Source of the DNA: CAIYUC01 sp963682005
GTDB taxonomy: Bacteria; Bacteroidota; Bacteroidia; Bacteroidales; FEN-979
Direction of reading: 5' to 3'
Length of the DNA: 64,000 nt
Assembly (NCBI GenBank): GCA_963682005.1
Contig: OY820914.1
Coordinates: 2,232,001 to 2,296,000 of the forward strand
Shown: positions 28,240 to 38,900 of the stretch, in pieces
How positions within the stretch are numbered: the stretch's first letter is position 1
Layout of the letters: each line of letters starts with the position of its first letter
The notes under the pieces: model-generated
What the model was told of the DNA's origin: nothing
What the model saw: the letters and a program-made list of their open reading frames with translations, nothing else
Databases searched by the model: none
Program-made: the position numbers and the translations under genes

Positions 28240-29373
28240 CTACTTCCTCTTTCCGCCTGTTTTCTGTTTCTCGGGTGGACCGAGGAGTTCTGCCAGCTTT
28301 TTCTGAAGATCCTCGCCGCGAAGGTTCCGGGCAATGATCTTCTGATCTTTATCGAGCAGGACATTGGATGGGATTGAATTAACGGCATATAGCCTGGCTG
28401 CTGCATTTCCCCAGCCTGCAAGGTCTGAAACATGGTTCCAGCCAAGGTTGTCAGCCTTTATGGCTTTCATCCATTTAGAACGATCTTTGTCGAGCGAAAC
28501 TCCGAGGACATCAAATCCTTTTTTCATGTATCCCTGGTAAGCTTTCAGGACATTGGGATTTTCGGCGCGGCATGGCCGGCACCAGGAAGCCCAGAAATCA
28601 ACCAGCACGATCTTTCCTTTGAGAGAAGAGAGTGAAAGCGGCTTTCCGGTGGAATCATTCATGGTGAAATCGGGAGCCGTTTCACCCACCTGGACTTTTT
28701 TCATAAGATCCAGCCGGGTCATCACTGTCTGGTAGTATGTTGATTTGTTTAGTGATGTATCAAAAGTAGCGGCAATCTCCTTCAGTTCCGGGTATTCAAA
28801 CCGGTATGAATTCCGGATGATCAGGTAAGGTGCAATTACCGAAGTTGAATTGGTCTTTGCGAAATCCACGATGATCTTCTGCATATCCTTGTCAACAACC
28901 TCGAATATCGAATCAATCCCTTTAATGGCTGCTGTATCTTTTGCCTGGCTTGCCAAATCCGATTTCTTTCCAAGCTCTTCCATGATCTGGTTGATGCTGT
29001 CTTCCTTGACAGTGAATTTTTTATAGATGTCCTGGGTGGCTGATCCGGTAACTTCGAGTTTTTCCGTACTGTCGGCGACGGCAGTCAGGGTGATCTTCGA
29101 ATTCTCGATAAAGAACGGGAAACTATAGTTCATCCCGCGGATGGCAAGCAGCCACCGGTCAGGAGAATCGACTTTTCCTTCAAAACGGAACTCTCCATTT
29201 TTAAGAATGGCGGAATCTGCAACAACTGTGTTTCCATCGATGGTCCGGAGGAGGTAAACAAGGCCTGTATCCGCTCCTTTGATTGTTCCGGAAATACTAT
29301 ATTTGTTTTCTTTCATGCTGCTGCAAGAAGAAAAAATCCCCACGATCAGCATGAGGAATACAATTTTTTTCAT
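28240..29373 (-). CDS. TlpA-like lipoprotein with CRPC active site
   Basis: 377 residues from the ATG at 29373 (a GTG four codons upstream is possible). The lipobox Cys is about residue 17 (VGIFSSCSS), so the protein is probably membrane-anchored facing the periplasm. An N-terminal DUF4369-like domain (YSISGTIKGADTGLVYLLRTIDG) precedes a helical middle and a C-terminal thioredoxin fold with active site WASWCRPCRAENP and the loop NSIPSNVLLD. The pattern matches the ResA/TlpA family used in cytochrome c maturation or oxidative folding. It is upstream of, and on the same strand as, the CGHC paralogue; the two differ in active-site dipeptide, which suggests different redox potentials. Confidence 0.87.
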   Translation of the reverse strand: MKKIVFLMLIVGIFSSCSSMKENKYSISGTIKGADTGLVYLLRTIDGNTVVADSAILKNGEFRFEGKVDSPDRWLLAIRGMNYSFPFFIENSKITLTAVADSTEKLEVTGSATQDIYKKFTVKEDSINQIMEELGKKSDLASQAKDTAAIKGIDSIFEVVDKDMQKIIVDFAKTNSTSVIAPYLIIRNSYRFEYPELKEIAATFDTSLNKSTYYQTVMTRLDLMKKVQVGETAPDFTMNDSTGKPLSLSSLKGKIVLVDFWASWCRPCRAENPNVLKAYQGYMKKGFDVLGVSLDKDRSKWMKAIKADNLGWNHVSDLAGWGNAAARLYAVNSIPSNVLLDKDQKIIARNLRGEDLQKKLAELLGPPEKQKTGGKRK

Positions 29374-29466
29374 GGTTTTTCTCACTGTACTATTGAATTT
29401 TTTACAAAATTAGACTTTTTTGCTGAATAAATTATTCCCTAATTTTACGCAGTAAAATCAGGGATT

Positions 29467-32400
29467 ATGAGACGACTTCGAACCATTTCAACAGGTATCT
29501 TCCTGGCATTGGTGTCAATGAACGTTTTTTCGCAGGCTTCTGCCCGGAAAGAAGGTGATGGTGCGTATGACCTTTCCAAAGACCCGGTCCTGTACACTGT
29601 TGGGTATGCCCACCTCGATACACAGTGGCGGTGGGATTATCCGGAGACCGTGAACGTGTACCTGAAATCCACGCTGGATCAGAATTTTGCGCTTTTTGAA
29701 AAGTATAAAGGGTATGTATTCAATTTCTCCGGGGCCAGGCGCTATAAGATGATGAAGGAATATTATCCGGAGAAATACGAGCGGATGAAGCGGTACATTG
29801 CCGATAAGCGTTGGTTCGTCTCGGGATCCTCGGTTGATGAGTGTGATGCCAATATTCCCTCCCCGGAATCGGTGATCCGGCAGGTACTTTACGGGAATAA
29901 TTATTTCCGGAACGAATTCGGGAAGGAAAGTGTTGATTTTATGCTGCCCGATTGTTTTGGCTTCCAGGCTCACCTGCCTTCAGTGCTCGCCCATTGCGGA
30001 ATAAAAGGATTTTCGACGCAGAAGCTGGTTTGGGGCTCCGCTGTAGGAATTCCATTCAACATCGGGAACTGGAACGGTCCTGATGGAAAAGGTCTCGTAG
30101 CTGCTTTGAACGCGACTGATTACAGCGGGAATATCGATCCCCGGATCGATACAATGAAATACTGGGTGGACCGGGTCATGGAAAATGGCAGGAAATATGG
30201 GGTTTATGCCGATTACAGGTATTATGGAACAGGCGATATCGGCGGGTCACCTGAAGAGATCGCCATCAGGAACGGGTTGGGGAGTGTTAACAACCCCGAC
30301 AGCAAGATCCATGTTTACCTGAGCTCATCCGATCAGCTGTTCCGGGATCTGACACAGGAGGAAAAAGACCGTCTGCCGGTCTTTTCGGGAGACCTTCTGC
30401 TGACCCAGCACTCCGCCGGTTCGATCACCTCCCAGGCTTACATGAAACGGTGGAACCGGAAAAATGAACTCCTGGCCCAGGCAACGGAGCCCCTCGCAGT
30501 CGCTGCAAGCTGGCTTGGCGGCCAGGCCTACCCGCAATCCGTTCTGAACAGGAGCTGGTGGCTGGTGCTCGGAAGCCAGATGCATGATATCCTCCCCGGT
30601 ACTTGCATCCCGAAAGCCTATGAATACGCCTGGAATGATGAAGTCCTGGGCATGAACCAGTTCGCTTCACAGCTGGAATCTTCCGCCGGTGTTGTGATCA
30701 GGGCGCTCGATACGAGAACGAAAGGGAAAGCGATCGTCGTCTATAACCCGCTAGCCATCCAGCGGGAGGATATTGTTGAAGCGGTTATTCAATACCCCGA
30801 GGGTGCCCCGGAATTCATTGCCGTGTATGATCCCGAAGGGAAAGAAGTTCCTTCCCAGGTAACTGCCAGGACGAAAACCTCGCTTGTCATCCTCTTCACG
30901 GCAAATGTTCCTTCATTCGGACTTGCCTGTTATGACCTGCAGGTTGCACCCAAAGCCAGCCAGCTTAAGACCACCCTTGCGACGGGGAAGAACTTCATTG
31001 AGAACGAATACTACAAGGTCATCCTCGATGTAAACGGGGATATTTCAAGTATTTTCGACAAGAAACAGGCGAAGGAGGTTCTGTCCGGACCTGCCAGGCT
31101 TGCATTCCAGAAAGAACACCCGCAATACTGGCCGGCCTGGAACATGGACTGGAATGACAGGAAAAACCCTCCTGTCGGGTTTGTCGGAGGTCCTGCGAAG
31201 ATCACCCTGTTGGAGAACGGCCCTGTAAGGGTTTGCTTCCGGATCGAACGGACGGCCAGGAATTCTGCATTCGATCAGTACGTGTTCCTGGGCACCGGTG
31301 AAGCCGGAAAAAGGATCATCGTCCACACCGATGCCGACTGGCAATCCAAAGGCGTCAGTCTGAAAGCCTCATTCCCGCTGGTCGCAACCAACACAAATGC
31401 AACGTATAACCTGGGCCTGGGCACCATTGAGCGCTCAACCAACAATGAGAAGAAATATGAAGTCCCATCGCGGGAATGGTTTGATCTTACTGATAAATCG
31501 GGGAATTTCGGCGTGACCATCCTGGAAGATTCAAAATTCGGGTCCGATAAACCTGATGACAAGACATTGAGGCTTACCCTTCTCTACACCCCGACAACCA
31601 ATTTCTTTCATGACCAGGCCACCCAGGATTGGGGAAGTCATGAATTCACCTATGGAATTTACAGCCACAAAGGCGACTGGCGTGCAGGGAAAAGCGAATG
31701 GCAGGGCAGGAGCCTGAACCAGCCGCTGATCGCATTCCTAGTATCCAATCACCCGGGTTCTCTTGGGAAAAGCTTTTCACTGGTCCAGGTCAGCAATCCC
31801 GAAGTGGATATCCGGGCCATGAAAAAAGCTGAAAACAACGACCAGGTGATCATCCGCCTCCAGGAATTGTTTGGGAAAGATGTAGCAGGTGTTGAGGTTT
31901 CTATGCTTTCAAAGATAAAAACAGCGGTTGAGATTGACGGGCAGGAGCGGTCGCTCGGTGAAGCCACGGTGAAAAACGGTAAGCTGGTCGTCGATCTGAA
32001 GAAATATGAGATCCGGAGTTTTGCCATTCAGCCGGAACAGGCTGTCAGCAAATTGAGTGAACGTACCAGTATTCCGCTTTCCATACCGTATGACCAGGAT
32101 GTGGTAAGCAATGACCGGGTAAAGAAGAACGGTCGTTTTGACAAAGATGGCATATGCATCCCTGCGGAGCTTTTTCCTGATAAACTGACCATGGATGGTG
32201 TGAACTTTACCATGGGCAGCAAGGTTGATTATGCGAATAATGTGCTAGCCTGCAAGGGGCAAAAGATCAGCCTTCCCAAAGTGGGAAATTATAACAAGGT
32301 GTATATACTGGCGGCCGCCATACGTGATACCGCCGGGTTGTTCAGGGCAGGAGAAAGCAAGAAGACCATTCGTGTGCAGAATTATACCGGCAAGATCGGG

Positions 32401-33321
32401 CAGTTCGACAATCGCACCTGGGACAAGCTTGGCAGGATCAAAGGTCTTGAAAAAGGATTTATCAAAAGAGATGAGGTGGCCTGGTATTCAACGCATGTTC
32501 ACAAGGACACCATCAACGAACCTTTCCAGTATGCATACATCTTTAAATATGACTTGGATGTCAGTCCCGCAGCCGGATTTTTACAGCTTCCGGAGAATGA
32601 CAACATCCTGGTTTTTGCAATATCCCTGGCTGATGATCCGTATGACCAGATCTCGCCGGTCATACCTCTTTACGATGATTTCTCCGCCAGGAAAGGCTTT
32701 CCCCTGATCCTTGATAAACGTTATGTGAAGGAAGATATGATACCGATGGCAACACTGCATTTCGAAAGGAGGAGGGAGTTGAATGACCTGCCGGCCAGGG
32801 TAACGTCGAAGGATTATGCAGACATGCACCGTCCGAACGGAGTAACGGCAAGGTACTATTATTCAGGCACTGAAAAGATCAACGGCGAAATGCCTGAACA
32901 GGGAGGATTGGTTTCCCCCATAATTGACGGCATGTTTGAACTGCTGCCCGGAGACTCTGCAAAGGATGTTGTCTTTGAACAGGGTGAAGGCAGGATCCTC
33001 ATGGATCTTCAGCAGGAAATCGGATTCGACAGCATTCATGCATTTACAGTACTGAACGGTAAAACCGGCTCCCGGTTCTTTTCCCTTTGGGGATTACCCG
33101 ACAAGAAACCGGTTTTCACAGGTGATCCGAAAGCTTCAGGTTGGGAATATATCACCATTGCCACGCCGCTGGATGTTGAGGGATTCGGGAAGGCAGTTTA
33201 TACAATAGTTCCCGAAAAGAACAAAAAGCCGAATTATCGATACTTGATGTGGATCAGCGAAGACTCATCCCACGGTCCTTATTATTTCAGGGAGGTGGAT
33301 GTTTTTGACCGGCAGAAGTAA
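29467..33321 (+). CDS. Secreted GH38 alpha-mannosidase-like protein
   Basis: 1284 residues. Signal peptide about 1-23 (ends VFSQ). The GH38 catalytic domain starts at about residue 42 with YAHLDTQWRW (metal-binding His49 and Asp51) and continues to FMLPDCFGFQAHLPSVL, where Asp162 is the candidate nucleophile; SQMHDILPGTCI near residue 375 holds another zinc-ligand His. A glyco_hydro_38C beta-sandwich follows (to about 860). A further 400-residue C-terminal part (about 870-1284) of beta-rich sequence has no recognised match and makes the protein longer than the usual 850-1050. Likely role: removal of alpha-mannose from glycans outside the cytoplasm. Transcribed alone, convergent with the next gene (21-nt gap). 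Confidence 0.88.
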   Translation: MRRLRTISTGIFLALVSMNVFSQASARKEGDGAYDLSKDPVLYTVGYAHLDTQWRWDYPETVNVYLKSTLDQNFALFEKYKGYVFNFSGARRYKMMKEYYPEKYERMKRYIADKRWFVSGSSVDECDANIPSPESVIRQVLYGNNYFRNEFGKESVDFMLPDCFGFQAHLPSVLAHCGIKGFSTQKLVWGSAVGIPFNIGNWNGPDGKGLVAALNATDYSGNIDPRIDTMKYWVDRVMENGRKYGVYADYRYYGTGDIGGSPEEIAIRNGLGSVNNPDSKIHVYLSSSDQLFRDLTQEEKDRLPVFSGDLLLTQHSAGSITSQAYMKRWNRKNELLAQATEPLAVAASWLGGQAYPQSVLNRSWWLVLGSQMHDILPGTCIPKAYEYAWNDEVLGMNQFASQLESSAGVVIRALDTRTKGKAIVVYNPLAIQREDIVEAVIQYPEGAPEFIAVYDPEGKEVPSQVTARTKTSLVILFTANVPSFGLACYDLQVAPKASQLKTTLATGKNFIENEYYKVILDVNGDISSIFDKKQAKEVLSGPARLAFQKEHPQYWPAWNMDWNDRKNPPVGFVGGPAKITLLENGPVRVCFRIERTARNSAFDQYVFLGTGEAGKRIIVHTDADWQSKGVSLKASFPLVATNTNATYNLGLGTIERSTNNEKKYEVPSREWFDLTDKSGNFGVTILEDSKFGSDKPDDKTLRLTLLYTPTTNFFHDQATQDWGSHEFTYGIYSHKGDWRAGKSEWQGRSLNQPLIAFLVSNHPGSLGKSFSLVQVSNPEVDIRAMKKAENNDQVIIRLQELFGKDVAGVEVSMLSKIKTAVEIDGQERSLGEATVKNGKLVVDLKKYEIRSFAIQPEQAVSKLSERTSIPLSIPYDQDVVSNDRVKKNGRFDKDGICIPAELFPDKLTMDGVNFTMGSKVDYANNVLACKGQKISLPKVGNYNKVYILAAAIRDTAGLFRAGESKKTIRVQNYTGKIGQFDNRTWDKLGRIKGLEKGFIKRDEVAWYSTHVHKDTINEPFQYAYIFKYDLDVSPAAGFLQLPENDNILVFAISLADDPYDQISPVIPLYDDFSARKGFPLILDKRYVKEDMIPMATLHFERRRELNDLPARVTSKDYADMHRPNGVTARYYYSGTEKINGEMPEQGGLVSPIIDGMFELLPGDSAKDVVFEQGEGRILMDLQQEIGFDSIHAFTVLNGKTGSRFFSLWGLPDKKPVFTGDPKASGWEYITIATPLDVEGFGKAVYTIVPEKNKKPNYRYLMWISEDSSHGPYYFREVDVFDRQK

Positions 33322-33342
33322 CTGAAATTAAATTTTCGGTTT

Positions 33343-35856
33343 TCAGTCTCTGATGCAGCGCAAAGTCATGCCATCGGCTTTGTCGTCGTTACTGAGATAG
33401 GGGTCGTTACTATCGAAGTAAAGGGACCATCCCTGGCTGACATTGGCCTGAGAACTGCTCCAGTAGGCGCCTGTCATCCCGCGTTCGAGGAGTGAACCAG
33501 TACCGGCGTAAATCAGGAATCCCGCGGCATGGAGCTTTAACCCGGAGTTCCATGGTCCAAGCCAATTGATCCAGTTTCCAACGGCATCCACGTTCTCCCA
33601 TTCTGTTGGGGTAGGGATACGCCAGCCGCCGCCAAGTTCAAGGGCACAAGGATCGTTGGTGGCCTGCCAGGCAAGGTTTTCATTGATATAGGTTATCCAG
33701 TCAGTATTTGGTATCCGCGTTATACCATCATGTTTATATCCCTGTTTAAGGTTGAACTGCCAGTACCAACCTGCTGAAGCTTCCGTGGCATCATTCACAG
33801 CTGTTGCCTGGTGGTCGGCTCCAAGGTTGCTTGTAATCCAGCATTTTGAAGGTTCACCGGGTATCCCTGTAACCGTGCCGTAGGTGACCGTCTTGTCAAC
33901 CGGTGCTATGCTTCCTGAGGCCAGATGGATAATTGTGCTTGAGGAACCACAAGGCCATGGTTGTGTGGTAAAACTCACCTCATTTCCGTAAGCTGTTCCT
34001 AACCCATTCGTAGCAAATCCCCTGATATAATAGGTGGTATTTGGAAGAAGCCCGGTCAGGCTGCTGACATACGCACCTGTTCCGCCGCCATCCGTAGTAT
34101 GGTTGCCGGCAGTTGTTGGATTTGCACTTCTGCTCCAGCAAACACCCCTGAGTGTGACAATATCTCCACCATCAGATGTCACATTTCCTCCACCAGAAGC
34201 GGTAGTCTGGGTAATATCTGTCACCGCGGTTGTTGTTATTGCTGGTAAACTTATCAATGTTGAAAATGCCCGAATGGCCCGTACATAGTGCTGGTTATTC
34301 TTATAGTAGTATGCCTGACTGCAATCACCGCTGAAGCCAAACATCCATGCACTGAGATCACTCCATTCGGAGGAACTATAATAAACGTTTGGAGAAAGGT
34401 TGCCAATAATGGTTTTTTGAAGGCACATCTGGTTCAACTCCTCTAATGATGGCAAGTACCAGTCGCTGTATCCATTTAGTACAAGGTTGTCACAAATCCG
34501 GGCTGCAATGCCTGCCGTGCTGCAGCCATTGACGATAGCCGCGGTGTTGGCTTGTCCCGAACCCAGAGCAGTGGAAGTACCACCAATCAGAGTTCCATAG
34601 CAACCCCATGGTGCACCTGTGCTTTGGTCGGTTGTTGCGGAAATTAACCCGTTTTGTCCATCGTTGTCAATGTAAAAGATTATTCCACCACCAAAATTTT
34701 TACCAATATGAAAGGTATTATTAAAAGTCACCTCATTTCCATAAGAAGTTCCCGCGCTGTTTGTGGCATAAGCACGGATATAAAAACGGGTGTTTGGAAG
34801 GAGATTTGTGAGATTACTTACAAACACGCCTGTGCCATTTCCATCAATGGTCAGGCTGTCGGAAATTGTCGGGTTCGGGTTTATGCTCCAGCACACACCA
34901 CGGAAAAGAACCGGACCTCCGCCATCGTTGGAAACAGTTCCTCCGCTGGTAGCAGTGGTTTGTGTAATGTTTGTTACGGCTGTTGTCGTTATGATAGGCA
35001 AATCTGGCAAGGTTGAAAATGTCACCTCAGTTCCGTAAGCTGTTCCCAAACTGTTTGTTGCATAGGCCCGCACATGGTATGGCGTATTCGTTGACAATCC
35101 GGGCATGCTGCTCACAAATACCCCCGTTCCGCTTCCATCCGTGGTATGGTTGTCGGCGATTGTCGGACCGGTTGTCAAACTCCAGCAAACTCCCTTTACC
35201 GATACGGATAAGCCACCATCGGCAAATACATTACCGCCACCGGAGGCAGAATTTTGAGTGATATTTACAATGCTTGCAGTTGTCACAGTCGGCAACTCTT
35301 CTGTAGGCAGAGGAGTGTTACTCCCATTTACATCCCCGATGCAAAGTCCGTATAAATTTTCTGTAACATCAGCTCCTGCAATAATAATCGTATTTCCCCC
35401 TGTCACTTTTTCGAAACTCCAGTCACCCCGGTCGAAAACATTATCCACTCCCACAAACCGGCGCTTGATCTTCAGGGCATCGGTGCCGTTGACTGCCCCG
35501 CTGTTGTTGACATCAGCAGCGGTAAGCTTTATCGGAATCGTTAATTGTTCAATCCCCGTAAAATGGCGTTCCACTGTCAGAGCATCGGTTCCGTTAATCC
35601 CGCTCCAGGGTTTTGAGGTATATGCCTCGATGGTGTACGTGTTGTTCGTTAACCCCGTAAACTGGTAATACCCGGATGCAGAGGTAACAGTGCTGTCAAC
35701 TGGGATGGAATTTAATTTCAGGACCACCTTCAGATTATCAATTGGGGTATTGGCAGCATTGTTGTAGATAAATGTGCCATGGATTGAAAAGGGTTGTCCA
35801 AAAAGAGATGAGATCGCAATCCCCCAAAAAAGAAAAATTGCAAGAAGATTTTTCAT
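33343..35856 (-). CDS. Secreted modular protein: dockerin-like, Fn3-like, DUF1566 and FISUMP-variant domains
   Basis: 837 residues. Signal peptide about 1-20 (ends SLFGQ). In order: a prealbumin-like domain (about 25-95), a dockerin-like pair (WSGINGTDALTVERHFTG and DVNNSGAVNGTDALKIKRRFVG, about 85-150), two Fn3-like modules of the type VTNITQTTATSGG...GVCWS...YIRAYATN, a DUF1566/Lcl_C domain (GGGIIFYIDNDGQNGLI to HYVRAIRAF, about 385-540), a third Fn3-like module, and a C-terminal FISUMP variant (PGEPSKCWITSNLGADHQ to MTLRCIRD). The last domain is the same family as the seven tandem domains in the next gene. No type IX sorting tail is seen. Likely a surface or extracellular binding protein. 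Confidence 0.8.
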   Translation of the reverse strand: MKNLLAIFLFWGIAISSLFGQPFSIHGTFIYNNAANTPIDNLKVVLKLNSIPVDSTVTSASGYYQFTGLTNNTYTIEAYTSKPWSGINGTDALTVERHFTGIEQLTIPIKLTAADVNNSGAVNGTDALKIKRRFVGVDNVFDRGDWSFEKVTGGNTIIIAGADVTENLYGLCIGDVNGSNTPLPTEELPTVTTASIVNITQNSASGGGNVFADGGLSVSVKGVCWSLTTGPTIADNHTTDGSGTGVFVSSMPGLSTNTPYHVRAYATNSLGTAYGTEVTFSTLPDLPIITTTAVTNITQTTATSGGTVSNDGGGPVLFRGVCWSINPNPTISDSLTIDGNGTGVFVSNLTNLLPNTRFYIRAYATNSAGTSYGNEVTFNNTFHIGKNFGGGIIFYIDNDGQNGLISATTDQSTGAPWGCYGTLIGGTSTALGSGQANTAAIVNGCSTAGIAARICDNLVLNGYSDWYLPSLEELNQMCLQKTIIGNLSPNVYYSSSEWSDLSAWMFGFSGDCSQAYYYKNNQHYVRAIRAFSTLISLPAITTTAVTDITQTTASGGGNVTSDGGDIVTLRGVCWSRSANPTTAGNHTTDGGGTGAYVSSLTGLLPNTTYYIRGFATNGLGTAYGNEVSFTTQPWPCGSSSTIIHLASGSIAPVDKTVTYGTVTGIPGEPSKCWITSNLGADHQATAVNDATEASAGWYWQFNLKQGYKHDGITRIPNTDWITYINENLAWQATNDPCALELGGGWRIPTPTEWENVDAVGNWINWLGPWNSGLKLHAAGFLIYAGTGSLLERGMTGAYWSSSQANVSQGWSLYFDSNDPYLSNDDKADGMTLRCIRD

Positions 35857-35884
35857 TATTCGAAGTTTTAATGATCGTTGCCAG

Positions 35885-35950
35885 CAAATGTAAAATAGTA
35901 AAATGGTAAAATGGCAAGATTATTTTACTATTTTGCCATTTTACCATTTG
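35885..35950. repeat. Palindromic CAAATG/GTAAAATGG element, copy 1
   Basis: A 66-bp near-perfect palindrome starting CAAATGTAAAATAGTAAAAT and ending with TTGCCATTTTACCATTTG, built from GTAAAATGG-type units and bounded by CAAATG/CATTTG. It lies between the 837-aa and 3273-aa genes. Longer relatives flank the four-helix-bundle gene at 49694-50095. Confidence 0.8.
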
Positions 35951-35955
35951 ATTTT

Positions 35956-38900
35956 TCAATCCTTAATGCATCGTACAGAGAAGGCGTCGTACTTGCTTGT
36001 ATGCAAGCGATCAATGCGCTCGAGGTAATAGGCAAGACTGTAGTACCATGCATGGTCACCGGAATAATTTGTAGCAGACCAGAAGACGCCGGTTTGTGTT
36101 GTGCTGTAATAGTATCCGCCATAATCGCGGTTTCCCCCGCCCAGCGCTGTGAAACCGCTTGAATTTGTAGCGCCGGTATTTGGGGCAACCCAGTGGACAT
36201 AGCCTGCTTCTTTGATCTTGCCACCAGCAACAGCGGTTCCGCCAAGATATGTGGTCAATGTCGTCCAGGCTTCATCTGTTGGCAAATGCCATCCTGCCGG
36301 GCAAATCCCCTGGACATTGCCTGCGGGGACCGGGTCCCATGACGTTGAATTGGATGCTCCGTTGAGGTATTGAACCATCTCACCCCATTGATATAATCCG
36401 CCATAAACAGCACAATTTGATTCATTGTCGTTGTTGCAATATTTCTCAGTTATGCTGTTGTTTATTGATTCCTGTGCTGTATTGATCCTCGCACCCACAT
36501 TTAAATTCTGTTTCATCCAGCATTGTGAATCAATAAGAACGGTTGAATATACCTGGTTATCCCTCGCATCAGTAATAGATTGTCCGCAAACCCAGTTGCA
36601 ATCGGATGTCAGTTGGGTCATTGAGACCACAGGTGAATACCCGCATGGATTATACGCCCACACATATCGTGAATACGAAGTATTGCAGGAAAGCCCTGTC
36701 TCCGTTTTGGTCGCAGCTGTTCCCATATCGGCAGCAGTTCCGTAATCATTTGTGGTATTCCATTTAAACCCGGTAGCCCCGGTAACTGTATTCCAGTTCC
36801 AGACGATTTGCGTTTGTGACGGGCTATGAGTGCCGGAAGTCGGAGCATTCGGACCTGAAGAGCAGGCGTCGTTGATGCAGCGCAGCGGAAAACCATTTAC
36901 CTTAAGGCTGTTTGACATAAAGCTGTTTCCTGAGTCGAAGTTAAAGTCCCAGCCTGTGGTTGAATTGTTCTGTGTACTGCTTCCATAGTCCCCATACGAA
37001 CCACGATTGGTCAGCGAACCGTTGCTGCTACCCAGGAAGCCCGCTCCATGCATTTTTAATCCGGAGGTCCAAGGGCCATTCCAGTTAGTCCAGTTACCTG
37101 ATGCATCAACATTGGTCCATTCTGTTGAGGTTGGAATGCGCCATCCGGTGCCAAGTTCAAGGGTACAAGGGTCGTTTGAAGTTTGCCAGTCAAGGTTTTC
37201 ATTTATTGAGGTTATCCAGGAAGTGTTGGGTGTCCGTGTTGTGCCATCATGCTTGTACCCCTGTTTGCGGTTGAACTGCCAGTACCATCCGGCTGAAGCC
37301 TCGGTAGCATCACTGACAGCGGTGGCCTGGTGGTCGGCACCAAGGTTACTGGTGATCCAGCATTTTGAGGGCTCACCGGGGATATTGATCACGGTACCGT
37401 ATGCAACCGTCTTTGTAACAGGTGATACAGTTCCGGCAGAATGGTTCTTTAAAAAGGAAGCACCGCACGACCAGGCCGAGGTGGATTGTGTTAATGTTGC
37501 CGCTGCAGAAGCGAAACATGTGTTGTATGCCCAGACATATCGTGTATAAGCAGTGCCCGGGTTCAGTCCGGTTTCGGTCTTTGTTGTGGCTGTTCCCATA
37601 TTAGTAGCCGTTGCATAATCATTTGTGGTGTTCCATTTATAACCTATAGCACCAGAAACCGGATTCCAGTTCCAGATGACCTGGTTTGGTGATGGCACAT
37701 GGGTGCCGGAAGCCGGAGCATTCGGAGTAGAGGAGCAGGTGTCTTTGATGCAGCGTAATGAAAAGCCATACTCTTTGAGGTCGTAACCCACGACGCTTCC
37801 GCTACTGTAGAAATACAGGTACTGGCCATTCGTTGTATTGAGCTGCATACTGCTACGATAGTGGCCGCTTGTGCCTCGATTGAACAATGAACCATCGCTG
37901 GCCCTTAAGTGCCCGGCAGCATGCATTTTTAATCCGGAATTCCATGGGCCGTTCCAGTTTGTCCAGTTTCCGCTTGCATCAACATTGGCCCATTCGGTAG
38001 CGGTTGGTATACGCCATCCGGTACCAAGTTCAAGGGTACACGGGTCATCGGCTGTTTGCCAGTCAAGGTTTTCGCTTATTGTGGTTATCCAGGTAGTATT
38101 TGGGGTCCGGGTTGTACCGTCATGCTTGTATCCCTGTTTGCGGTTAAACTGCCAGTACCAGCCGGCCGAGGCTTCGGTGGCATCATTGACAGCCGTTGCC
38201 TGGCGATCGGCGCCAAGATTACTGGTGATCCAGCATTTTGAAGGTTCACCGGGAATATTGATCACGGTGCCGTATGCAACCGTTTTTGTAACCGGCGCTA
38301 CAGTTCCTGCAATATGGTTCGTTATAAGGGAAGAACCGCAGTTCCAGGCTGATGTGGATTGTGTCAATGTTGCCGCTGCCGAAAAGAAGCAGGTGTTGTA
38401 TGCCCAGACATATCTTGTATAGGCAGTACCCGGATTCAGACCTGTTTCGGTCTTGGTCGTGGCTGTTCCCATGTTGGTAGCCGTTGCATAATCATTTGTG
38501 GTATTCCATTTAAACCCGGTAGCCCCGGTAACTGTATTCCAGTTCCAGACGATTTGCGTTTGTGACGGGCTATGAGTGCCGGAAGTCGGAGCATTCGGAG
38601 ATGAAGAGCAGGTATCTTTGATGCAACGCATTGAAAAGGTATACGCCTTGTCGTCGTTGCTCATGTAGCTGACCCCGCTGCTGAAGCGCATGAGCCAGCC
38701 GTTGGTGGCATTGTCCTGCGTGCTGCTCCAGTTATAGCCGATTGAACCGCGATCCCACAGTGAACCATCAATGCCACTGACAAGACCTGCCGCGTGGAGT
38801 TTTAACCCGGAGCCCCATGGGCCATTCCAGTTTGTCCAGTTACCAGATGCATCAACATTGGTCCATTCTGTGGAAGTTGGAATGCGCCAGCCGGTTCCAA

